Notes under the pieces: generated by a model
Told to the model about the DNA's origin: nothing
Databases searched by the model: none
What the model saw: the letters and a program-made list of their open reading frames with translations, nothing else
Translations under genes and position numbers: made by a program
Source of the DNA: Rhizobium mongolense subsp. loessense
GTDB taxonomy: Bacteria > Pseudomonadota > Alphaproteobacteria > Rhizobiales > Rhizobiaceae
DNA length: 64,000 nt
Assembly: GCF_900099775.1 (NCBI RefSeq)
Contig: NZ_FMTM01000004.1
Location: 62,001 to 126,000 of the forward strand
Direction: 5' to 3'
Shown: positions 1 through 7,630 of the stretch, one piece after another
Numbering within the stretch: the first letter of the stretch is position 1
How the letters are laid out: each line of letters opens with the position of its first letter

Positions 1-1514
1 ATGTATTTCTGCAACTCGTCCAGCAGCGGTTTGCGGATTTCGGCAGAAGCGGCGCCAGCGATCTTGTCGCGCAGCTCGTTGAGCGTCTTGTCGCTCTCGT
101 CGAGGGCGAACCAGTTTTCGCCGTTGTTGGCGTTCGTCAGGATACTGGCGACGGTCCCGGCATCGATGAAGCTGCGCGTCACCTCGTAAGCCGGGACAGC
201 TGGACCGCCATATTTCACCTTCTGGCCAAAGGTTACGACATCATAGGCGCGGATGGCGACTTTCCAACCGATCTTGCCAAGCTGCTGGGCGATGAGCTCG
301 TCGACCGATTTCGAGGTTGCGAGGTACGGGTTGGAATGCAGTGTCAGCACCAGCGGCTGGCCATTCTTCGTGCGTATGCCGTCTGCCCCCTTGGTCCAGC
401 CCGCCTCGTCGAGGAGCTTCTCGGCCTTTTCGGGGTTGTAGGCGAGCAGGGCGCTTTGGTCCGTCGCTCCCGGCACGTTGCTCTGGATGAATGACGTCGC
501 GAGCTTCCAGTCGGGCGTATAGACGGTGTCGATGATTTCGGCGCGGTTGATGCCGGCCTGAAGGGCCTGGCGGACCCTTACGTCGTCATAGGGCGCGAGC
601 TTGGTATTGATCGCCCAGCCATTGACGAAGCCGAGGTAGCGCGGCGTTGCGACGGCAAATCCCTCCGCCTTGAGAGACTCCAGCTCCTGCGGCGAGGCGT
701 TGTAGGCGACGTCGGCCTGCCCGGACTGGACGGCGGCGACGCGCAGCGACGGCTCGGAGACCAGCTTGTAGGTGATGGTATCGAGATAGGCTGGACCGGT
801 ATGTCCCACTGCCGCCGGACCCCAATTGTAGTCCCTGCGTTTGACCAGCTTGACGAAATCCCCTTCCTTCCAGGAATCGACCACGTAGGGGCCGCTGCCG
901 GAGGTCTTGCTGAGATCAGCCTGATCGCTGGCGGGCTGTGCGATGGTCTTGGGGGAAATCAGGATGGAGCCATGGTAGCCGAGGGTCGGGATGAAGCCGA
1001 GCGTCGGCGCCTTGAAGAAGACCTTGACTGTGGTCGCGTCGATCGCCTTGGCATGGTCATAGGTTTTCGGGAAGAGACCGATCGGGTTGATGCCGTCGCT
1101 CTTGCGGCCAGCGTACCAGATGTCGAGATTGGCGACCACGGCCGACGCGTCGAGCGGCGTGCCGTCGGAGAAAGTCACGCCGCTTTTCAGATGCAGGGTG
1201 AATTCGGTGGCTTTGTCGTTCTGCTCCCAGCGCTCGGCGATCCAGGGACTGACCTTGCCGTCAGCATCGACGTAAAGGAGCTTGTCGGTCACATGGCCCC
1301 AGATGTGACCCTGGAAGCTGGAGATCGCGCTGTTGTTCGGGATCCAGGTGTCGCCCAGCGAGTCGATCAAGAACGTGATGTCACCGCCGTTGCCGTCAGC
1401 GCCCTGAGCCGGGGAGACCCCTACTGTTGCCACCATGGCGGCGGTCACGGCGATGGAAGCCGTCATGATAAGATGGCGTCTGGTCAAGGAGAGCAAAGAT
1501 GAGCGTTCGGTCAT
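1..1514 (-). CDS. ABC transporter substrate-binding protein, family 5 (peptide/nickel type), partial
   Basis: Periplasmic solute-binding protein of a peptide/opine/nickel-type ABC importer. The reading frame is open from the start codon at 1514 to the left edge, about 504 codons; the C-terminus lies outside the window. The N-terminus begins MTERSSLLSLTRRHLIMTAS and carries a twin-arginine-like RR followed by a hydrophobic stretch ending near PAQGAD, an export signal. SBP_bac_5 features follow: a VTDKLLYVD segment, an LKSGVTFSDGTPL motif near residue 110, and a DVRVRQALQAGINR motif in the second half. A short purine-rich site (AGGAAC) precedes the ATG. The ligand cannot be told from sequence. 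Permease and ATPase genes would be expected beyond the left edge. Confidence 0.88.
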   Translation of the reverse strand, partial: MTERSSLLSLTRRHLIMTASIAVTAAMVATVGVSPAQGADGNGGDITFLIDSLGDTWIPNNSAISSFQGHIWGHVTDKLLYVDADGKVSPWIAERWEQNDKATEFTLHLKSGVTFSDGTPLDASAVVANLDIWYAGRKSDGINPIGLFPKTYDHAKAIDATTVKVFFKAPTLGFIPTLGYHGSILISPKTIAQPASDQADLSKTSGSGPYVVDSWKEGDFVKLVKRRDYNWGPAAVGHTGPAYLDTITYKLVSEPSLRVAAVQSGQADVAYNASPQELESLKAEGFAVATPRYLGFVNGWAINTKLAPYDDVRVRQALQAGINRAEIIDTVYTPDWKLATSFIQSNVPGATDQSALLAYNPEKAEKLLDEAGWTKGADGIRTKNGQPLVLTLHSNPYLATSKSVDELIAQQLGKIGWKVAIRAYDVVTFGQKVKYGGPAVPAYEVTRSFIDAGTVASILTNANNGENWFALDESDKTLNELRDKIAGAASAEIRKPLLDELQKY

Positions 1515-1859
1515 AGAAGTTCCTGATGGTTCGCGTGGCTGCGGTTGCCGGCAGGCTCTTGCCGTATCGGCATGAATTCAAATGGCTTGCGGAGCCGGAT
1601 GGTCTGTTACCGATGCTTCGCCAATGCTTGCGATTGCTGCGTTCTGGCTCGCGCCGGAAAGTCCATGGTCATGAAGCGGTCCTGTTGTTCGACAAGAAGA
1701 TCATGACGCCAGCGTAGGGGAGGGAGGTTCGAGGGAGAAAGACCAGCTGTTCTTTTTCTACTATTTTTATAGATTATTTTCTTTTGTTTTTGCGTTCTCT
1801 GGGTTCAGCTTTTCGGGCCGGGCAAACTCGCCCTCAGCGAACAAAAGCCGACCCGCCGG
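1515..1859. other. Intergenic region upstream of the family 5 binding protein
   Basis: No gene recognised. The segment around 1750-1798 is unusually T-rich for this window and, read on the minus strand, is A-rich with TATA-like hexamers. It could hold the promoter of the binding-protein gene at 1514, but no clear -35/-10 pair stands out. Confidence 0.4.
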
Positions 1860-2145
1860 CTAGCGGCTCGATCCGCCACGATCGCCCAGGAAATGCATTT
1901 CCTCGAAGATCCGCACCGGAGGCGGCTCGTCGCCATACCGTTCGACCTCCACGCGGCCAAGCTGTCCAGTCGAAGCCTGAGCCGGCTGCGAGGTTCCAAT
2001 GTCGCGGGTGAGTGGATGCACATGTCCCACTCGGCGCTCGGGTCGTCCGGCTCGAACCATGCACCCGTCGCGAGCTGCAGAACGCCCTTTCGGACATCCT
2101 CGCTCGTCACGGCTGCTAAACAGCCCTGACGACATCGCCATCGGC
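1860..2145 (-). pseudogene. Remnant of a BisC-type molybdopterin oxidoreductase C-terminus
   Basis: Read on the minus strand, pieces of the C-terminal molybdopterin-dinucleotide-binding domain of biotin sulfoxide/TMAO reductases survive in several frames. Around 2140-2120 there is an ADGDVVR-like piece. At 2110-1995 there is VRKGVLQLATGAWFEPDDPS, matching the family pattern of VQLSTGAW(Y/F)DP. A further frame at about 2010-1890 gives LTRDIGTSQPAQASTGQL and then VEVERYGDEPPPVRIFEE, matching the typical last residues of BisC. Frame changes between the pieces and the missing N-terminal 85% of the protein show it is dead. Family assignment is from recalled motifs, not a search. Confidence 0.6.
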
Positions 2146-2490
2146 AATGTGGCGGGCGCTAACATCCCATCTTCATGTCGACCATTGCGGCTGGAACACA
2201 CGATTGGTGGACGGGCGTTTGATACCGACATTCCCCAACGCCCGCTACATCATGGCGCGGCGTGAGTTCGAGGCCGCACAGGCGGCTCCGGCGATGCCAA
2301 CAAGCGGACCTATGAGGACAATGTACGGCCAGTCGTCGAGGCCGGTCGCGCTGTGCTTGTCGGTATGGACTATGAACTCGATGACGAAGCGTGGCTGGAG
2401 CCGACGCCGGGCCACACCCTTGGCACGTAGCCAGCGGACTGAGATCTCAGAGCGTAAGGGCAGTCTTTTCCGGCGGCCTTAAAACGGCAG
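2146..2490 (+). pseudogene. Remnant of an MBL-fold metallohydrolase
   Basis: The stretch translates to SHLHVDHCGWNTRLVDGRL followed by PTFPNARYIMARREFEAAQ, containing the HxHxDH zinc-binding motif of metallo-beta-lactamase-fold hydrolases. The frame then shifts at about 2285, and the continuation reads DANKRTYEDNVRPVVEAGRA, VGMDYELDDEAWLEP and TPGHTLGT before a stop. A third frame gives LRSQSVRAVFSGGLKT, similar to the family's next strand. The N-terminal third is missing and at least two frameshifts are present. It abuts the BisC remnant on the other strand, so two unrelated genes decayed back to back. Confidence 0.72.
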
Positions 2491-2915
2491 CGATCTTGCT
2501 GCCGAGGGCGGGGCACGAAGCAGCTGGCACAAGCACGAGCCGTGCGCCGAACCTGCGTGACCAGATGAAGCAAGACAATCCCGCTGTCTTGTGGCGGCGT
2601 CATGGTCCAGTCCCGGATCTTCCACGATCAATCCGGAAACGGTCCGCTGGAAAGCTGCGGCCGCCTCGGCTTCATTATGAATCAGTCCACTCGCGCGAGT
2701 TCGTTGTTCAGCCGAGCCTGACAGGCAAGCAGCTGTGGCGAGTGAGATGACTATAAGAGCACAAGCCATCACACCCGCAACTTTTGGAGGCAGAGAAGTG
2801 GCGTTCTCGATGCCTTTCGCATATCTCCCCCAGTCCCAGCCTTACTTCCCCTCGGTGGGGCCAACGGCTGCTCGGGCCGACAGGCGACGGTGGCCTCGGC
2901 TGCATTGAGCGGCAG
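2491..2915. other. Intergenic region with no supported gene
   Basis: A minus-strand frame starting at 2769 opens with a lipoprotein-like stretch (LIVISLATAACLSG) but then loses any recognisable character. No start site or homology supports it, so it is not annotated as a gene. Otherwise nothing is seen here. Confidence 0.35.
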
Positions 2916-3887
2916 TTACTCCACGAGCAGGGACAAAAGCTTTATCTTTGACATCAGGTTGCTAGCAATGAGCGAAGCGATGCTGACGATGGTAATGGTG
3001 ATTAAAACGCGCGCGATGGAAGACGGTGCAAACATGGTCTGAACCATCCACAGGAACAAAAGGTGGATACAGTACGCTCCGAGCGTCTTCTCTCCAAGTT
3101 TTGCGACGGTGCCCGGCACGCGGCTTTGACAACCAAGAGCCAGGAAAAATATCCCGACGGCGTAAGGGACGGTCGATATGAAATAATCGATGTCACTTGT
3201 GGGCGGCACCTGGAAAAAGCGCCACAATAAAAAGCTCTCGAGGCACTGCAGCAGAAATCCGGCCGATGCGATTGAGACAGACTGCTTTATCGTCAGCGAT
3301 GGGCCGGACTTGCCGATCCAATAGCCGATCGCGATGAAGATGCAGCCAAAAAACGGTCCGTCGCGGAAGTTCCAGTGTAAGGGCCCCTCCATATTCAGCT
3401 CCACGAAGGGCACTCCCAGGCAGTAGAGCAATATCCCGGCGACGAGTGCTCCCCTGATTCCTGAGACCTTCAGACAAAGGGCGAACATAACGGCGCTCAC
3501 ACCCAAAGACGGCAGGAACCAAAGATGGTAGGCAGGAACACCTTCAACGAGAAGCTGTCGGACGCCCATAATCCCGCTATCGCCAAAAATAAGTCCATGC
3601 GCCAGAAGGTATATGAGCAGCCATCCCGCAAACACAGGGAGAAGCCGGGTTAGATAAAGCTTGGCCATGGAAACCAAGGACAAGGTTTTCCGGCTGAGAA
3701 AATATCCGGCCACAAGAAAGAAATAGGGGACAGCAAAACGTGGAACGAGCAAGAAGAACTCCGTTGCTCTCGGCCCGAGGTAAAAGCCGCGCGCATGAAC
3801 TGCGACAACGGCAACAAAGGAGACGACCCGAAACAGGTCGATGCCCATATGGCGTTTGGGACTCAAAGCATCCGTTGGTTGGCTCAT
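2916..3887 (-). CDS. Acyltransferase family 3 membrane protein
   Basis: Integral-membrane acyltransferase of the OafA/WecH/NodX-like superfamily, 323 residues, which typically O-acetylates or O-succinylates a surface sugar or antibiotic. The start at 3887 is chosen because AAGGAG lies nine bases upstream and the product begins MSQPTDALSPKRHMGIDLFR. The open frame runs 48 codons further upstream without a recognisable domain or better site. The first helix has the family pattern IDLFRVVSFVAVVAVHARGF, with the conserved His. FAVPYFFLVAGYFL and later YHLWFLPSLGVS are also typical. About nine or ten hydrophobic segments are visible. It stands alone on its strand, so the acceptor is unknown. Confidence 0.85.
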   Translation of the reverse strand: MSQPTDALSPKRHMGIDLFRVVSFVAVVAVHARGFYLGPRATEFFLLVPRFAVPYFFLVAGYFLSRKTLSLVSMAKLYLTRLLPVFAGWLLIYLLAHGLIFGDSGIMGVRQLLVEGVPAYHLWFLPSLGVSAVMFALCLKVSGIRGALVAGILLYCLGVPFVELNMEGPLHWNFRDGPFFGCIFIAIGYWIGKSGPSLTIKQSVSIASAGFLLQCLESFLLWRFFQVPPTSDIDYFISTVPYAVGIFFLALGCQSRVPGTVAKLGEKTLGAYCIHLLFLWMVQTMFAPSSIARVLITITIVSIASLIASNLMSKIKLLSLLVE

Positions 3888-4963
3888 CGGCAGAAGCTCC
3901 TTGGAAGCCGATATCGCATCACCCGCAATCGGCCCGGTCAAAACATCAAGGTTGCGATCGACTGCAGCGCATTTGCTTGGGTCTCGGTCGGCGCCCTCGA
4001 CGCCGCGGAGACCTTCAGTTCGCAGGTGCAAAAACTACCGGAATGGCGCACCGGTGTCGAGCGCGGCTACAACGCTGAGGCGATCTTTGCGTAGCATGCG
4101 CTTTCATGCCGGTTGATGAAAATTAAGGCGCCGGCGGACTAGGAACATTCGACCGCCTCGCATGTTCGGCGGAATGGATCGTGCGGCCAATTTCTCCTGT
4201 AACCGTGCTTTAGCCCCTGAACGTGGCCGCGCGATCCGCTTCAGTTCTTCGCGTATCGTACGTGAGCTTGGATGCCTGTCAGGCGTTCATTTTTTGAACG
4301 TCTTTCCGACAGCCTCTGCGTCGTCAACCACTAGCGCCGATTTCGTCGAGGCCCCCTTTTGTCCAAAGCGGTACTAATACCTTCGGGTTAGTTTGAGGGC
4401 AGATCGTCCTGCCCATCTTTTAAGAGCCGCCCACCCTATGAGCGATGTTCGTCATTTTGCCTTTGCCCCGCCGATCGACAGCGGGGCTCTTTTTTGGGAA
4501 TCGTCCTTCACGAACGCTGCGCAAGTCCCCGCTGATACGAAGCTCGTCGCGGATCCGATCGAGTTCCGTCGCGCCGCGGAGTTTGAAGCGAAGCCGGTGA
4601 AGCACTGCTTCGAGCCAGGAACATTTGTCTGTCTGGAATGTTAGGATAACGGGTCGCGTGGCCGCAGCCCTCCTGTGACGTGCAATGATCGTTGCACTGC
4701 TGCGCGATCCACCTCGCCAGGTTGAATCTGCCTTGGACGCCGCGGTCGCTAGGGTGACGCTATCAGGTCGCGGCCGGCGGGCCGGCGCCGCCATGTCGAG
4801 TGCCTCAATGGCAAGTTCCGCTTTCAGATGGGTTGCAATAGCCCGATAACCTTACGACTGAAAGCGTCGAGGACGATCGCCTCGTGTCGGCTATGCTGAT
4901 CAGCAGCACTATTGCAAAGTGCGGGCTCGGTAGTAGCTGACCTCCCCCATCGACGATGTCGGG
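3888..4963. other. Long non-coding stretch with decayed sequence and an orphan terminator
   Basis: About 1.1 kb without a supported gene. On the plus strand at about 3945-4094 a frame reads KVAIDCSAFAWVSVGALDAA then KLPEWRTGVERGYNAEAIFA before a stop. It resembles the end of a real protein, but I cannot name the family. A good intrinsic terminator sits at 4465-4495. The remainder has no codon-like pattern I can support. Confidence 0.4.
4465..4495 (+). terminator. Rho-independent terminator without an obvious upstream gene
   Basis: GCCCCGC (4465-4471) pairs perfectly with GCGGGGC (4481-4487) across a nine-base loop, and is followed by TCTTTTTT. This is the best intrinsic terminator in this part of the window. 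No protein gene ends just upstream, so it may close a small RNA lying between about 4290 and 4465 or be left over from a deleted gene. Confidence 0.7.
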
Positions 4964-5218
4964 GTGGTTTCCGTTAATTGGGCGCGCTTATCTAAGCTCG
5001 ATCTTTATTTAACAACTGGCCTTGTCATTGCCCGAGTGTTGTCATACCAGATCGACGACTTGGTGAACTCGGGCGCGCTCGTCACATTGCTGGAGGCGTA
5101 TGAACCCTCCGCTATACCGGTCAGCTTCGTCTATCCCAGCCAACGCCAGGTGCCACTGAAACTGCGCGCCTTTCTGGACTTTTCGGTCCCGCGTATCAGA
5201 GAACGGTTTGGTTCGTAA
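4964..5218 (+). pseudogene. C-terminal remnant of a LysR-family regulator
   Basis: The translation contains GLVIARVLSYQIDDLVNSGA, then VTLLEAYEPSAIPVSFVYP and LKLRAFLDFSVPRIRERF. This matches the last 70 residues of LysR substrate-binding domains (G-x-x-x-x-LSYQ-x-x-x-x-x-x-G-x-L-x-x-LL, then YP and K-x-RAF-x-DF). The helix-turn-helix and most of the effector domain are missing, so this is a truncated gene. The ATG at 4964 is only where the open frame happens to begin; real similarity starts near 5009. Confidence 0.72.
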
Positions 5219-5323
5219 CCAGCTTAGACCATTCGTCCTCCCGTATTTGGCACTCGACCTCGACAAACCATCTGGGGCACACAAGCCTTCCTCGTGGAAA
5301 AACTGATCGAAAGTGCTGCAAGG

Positions 5324-5675
5324 CTAGGCGTCCGTTTTGGCGATATCGCGTGCCATGCCCCGGGCCCCCTCATGGATTGATCGCGGAACCTTCCGTGCCT
5401 GTTCTTTTGGGCAGCATCTCGTTTTGAGTTCGCAGACCTCGCAATCGTATTTGCTCGCGCGGTACGGAAGCTGGTTGTCGTTGACGATAGTGCCGCTGGT
5501 GGTCAACACCTTGTCTGCGGGGCAGCGGTAAACGTCGTTCTGCCGATCCCAAGTAAAGTCCTTGCGGGAGATGTGCCATCTGTTCTGCCCGACTTATCGA
5601 AGACCGGAATGTGCGGCTTGATGCCTTGCTCGTGCACCAGCCAACCGTTTCTGCGCAGCACTGCTTCACGGATGC
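5324..5675 (-). pseudogene. IS1182-family transposase fragment
   Basis: The minus strand reads GWLVHEQGIKPHIPVFDKSG (upstream frame, about 5645-5585), then after a frameshift near 5575 RKDFTWDRQNDVYRCPADKV, TTSGTIVNDNQLPYRASKYD and CELKTRCCPKEQARKVPRS, ending MARDIAKTDA. This is the cysteine-rich insertion region of IS1182-type transposases. The N-terminal half and the final catalytic part are absent, so the copy is inactive. It lies just upstream of the aminotransferase gene, on the opposite strand. Confidence 0.8.
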
Positions 5676-5931
5676 ACGCAAACCGTTGTCCTAAATCTCT
5701 GCGAGAATCAGCGTCCTCTTTTGCCGATCCTGCGCCGGAAACCTGCCCATCCGTTCCCGGCCCCAAAGCGGCCATTGGTCCTACCACGGTTGCGTGCGTC
5801 GGTCCTCTGCAGATTGCGCATCGGAAAATACACAAGAACTTTCTGCTACGCGCATGCCGCCAAAAATGGTAATGCAGGCAAGGGGCGGTTTCGTCGAGGG
5901 ACATGCGCCGCCTGCAGCAGGGGGGTGCGTC

Positions 5932-7122
5932 GTGCCAATCGCCACCGTGTCCAGCCGGATGCTCTCCGTCACCGAGGAAATGCGCACGGTCATGGATTTT
6001 GCGCGAAACGTCCTGGAGGGCGACGGCCTGGGGCCTGATGCCTGCGATTTCATGTTCGGCAATCCGCAGGAAACGCCGTTGCGTGGATTTGTCGATGCAT
6101 TGATCCGCCACGTCGAGCCCCAGGATGTTCACTGGTTCGGTTATAAAAAGTATGAAGCGCTGGCGCGCGAAACGGTGGCCCGTTCGCTCAGTCAGGCGCG
6201 AAGCCGTGACTACAAGCCAGACGACATTGCGATCACCGCCGGAGGGTTCGGCGCGATAGCGGCCGCGCTGCTCGCCGTGCTCGAGGTGGGAGAGGAGGTC
6301 ATCTATCCGCGTCCCGGCTGGTTCGCCTATGGTGCCCAGATTCGCGGCGCGGCAGGGACACCCGTCGCCGTCGACCTAGCACCGGGAACCTATGACCTCG
6401 ATCTCGAAAGGATCGAGGCAGCGATCACCCCGCGCACCCGCGTGGTAGTGGTCAACACGCCGCACAACCCGACCGGCCGCATCTTTCCCCGCGCTCAACT
6501 CGACGCGCTCGCCGACAAGCTCGTGGCCGCGTCCGAAAGATTTGGCAAGGTGATTTATCTCCTTGCCGACGAGCCCTATGCGCGACTGGTGTTTGACGGC
6601 AATGCGCATATCAGTCCGGCCGAGAGCTACCCGCACACGCTGATCGCCTATTCCTTCGGCAAGACCTTGCTCGCGCCCGGCGAGCGCCTGGGCTGGCTCG
6701 CACTCGGGGCGGACATGCCCGAGGCTGATCGCATAAGGCTGCGTGAGGCTGTCGACATGGCGCAGGTTTCGCACGGTTGGGCTTTTGCCGGCCGTACCCT
6801 GCAGCGGGCACTGCCTGATCTCGAGAAGCTCAGCATAGATGTCGCAGCCCTCGCGCGACGCCGCGATCGCATGGTCGAAGGCTTGAGGGCAGCGGGATAC
6901 GACCTGCCGGTGCCTGAAGGTACCTTCTATCTCATTCCGCGCTCCCCGATACCGGACGACATGGCCTTCGCGGCACGTCTCGCAACTGACGGTGTCTGGG
7001 TGCTGCCCGGCAGCGTCGCCCAATTGCCTGGACGTCTGCGGATCAGTTTGACTGCAAACGACGGCATGGTGGAGCGCTCTTTGCCCGTCTTTGCGCGAGC
7101 GATAAGGGAAGTCGCAGCCTAA
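5932..7122 (+). CDS. Pyridoxal-phosphate aminotransferase, class I/II
   Basis: Cytosolic fold-type I PLP enzyme, 396 residues, that would move an amino group between an amino acid and a 2-oxo acid; substrate not predictable. Motifs in order: ITAGGFGAIAAAL (cofactor phosphate region), NTPHNPTGR (substrate carboxylate and PLP), LADEPYARLVF (the Asp that binds the pyridine nitrogen) and SFGKTLLAPGERLGW with the Schiff-base lysine at residue 244. The GTG at 5932 is preferred because AGGGGGG lies about seven bases upstream and it gives the usual family length. The frame stays open upstream to 5794, and ATG 5959 is an alternative. It stands alone, with repeats and a regulator on the other strand downstream. 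Confidence 0.85.
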   Translation: MPIATVSSRMLSVTEEMRTVMDFARNVLEGDGLGPDACDFMFGNPQETPLRGFVDALIRHVEPQDVHWFGYKKYEALARETVARSLSQARSRDYKPDDIAITAGGFGAIAAALLAVLEVGEEVIYPRPGWFAYGAQIRGAAGTPVAVDLAPGTYDLDLERIEAAITPRTRVVVVNTPHNPTGRIFPRAQLDALADKLVAASERFGKVIYLLADEPYARLVFDGNAHISPAESYPHTLIAYSFGKTLLAPGERLGWLALGADMPEADRIRLREAVDMAQVSHGWAFAGRTLQRALPDLEKLSIDVAALARRRDRMVEGLRAAGYDLPVPEGTFYLIPRSPIPDDMAFAARLATDGVWVLPGSVAQLPGRLRISLTANDGMVERSLPVFARAIREVAA

Positions 7123-7630
7123 CTCCTGGCGAGCAGTAGCCCACACGGGGGCTCCTGACGTCGGATCGGACACATTTAGTCCGCTTGTGGCGCGAAGCGG
7201 AAGATCCTGTTGTAGGAAACTGGGTCCCCAGCTAAATTATTGTACAATCGCAGATTGCAATCCTCACTTGATAATGGAGCGGGTGATCCGCCGAGAAAAG
7301 GTGGAAGTAATTGCAAGATCGGAGGAATCCGGAAGACGTCGGTGATCCAGAAAATCGAGCAGCTACAATCCCAGATTGTGCATGCCTGGGGACCTTGGAT
7401 TCTCACATGATTTCAAAGGCTTAGAGAAATCGCCTTGAAATTTCCTCTGTTTTTCCATCGCGAGCGACCGTGGATGCCACCTTTGTGCCCTGGGTTTGGG
7501 CCTCAGTCAACCGGAGGGGTATAGCGGCAATTATTTCCGCTATGACCCCCAAAGCAGACATTGCCGAAATACGGCAACAATGCTTTCCCGACAGAAAAGC
7601 CACGGGTTTCTCGCCAACGTCAGCAGAAGG
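7123..7630. other. Intergenic region carrying the left copy of a long direct repeat
   Basis: No gene. TGGGTCCCCAGC at 7221-7232 and GCCTGGGGACC at 7384-7394 form an inverted pair around 150 bases of non-coding DNA. From 7384 to 7557 the sequence is a clear direct repeat of 14554-14729. The region also separates the convergent ends of the aminotransferase and the large regulator. Confidence 0.6.
7384..7557 (+). repeat. Direct repeat, left copy (about 175 bp)
   Basis: Aligns collinearly with 14554-14729. Long stretches are identical or nearly so, for example GACCTTGGATTCTCACATGA, GATGCCACCTTTGTGCCCTG and GGGCCTCAGTCAAC. Estimated by eye, identity is above 80%. Both copies are preceded, at exactly the same distance of 163 bases, by TGGGTCCCCAGC, although the DNA in between is unrelated. 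The two copies bracket about 7.0 kb holding the regulator, Ohr, epoxide hydrolase and DUF3095 genes. Confidence 0.85.
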
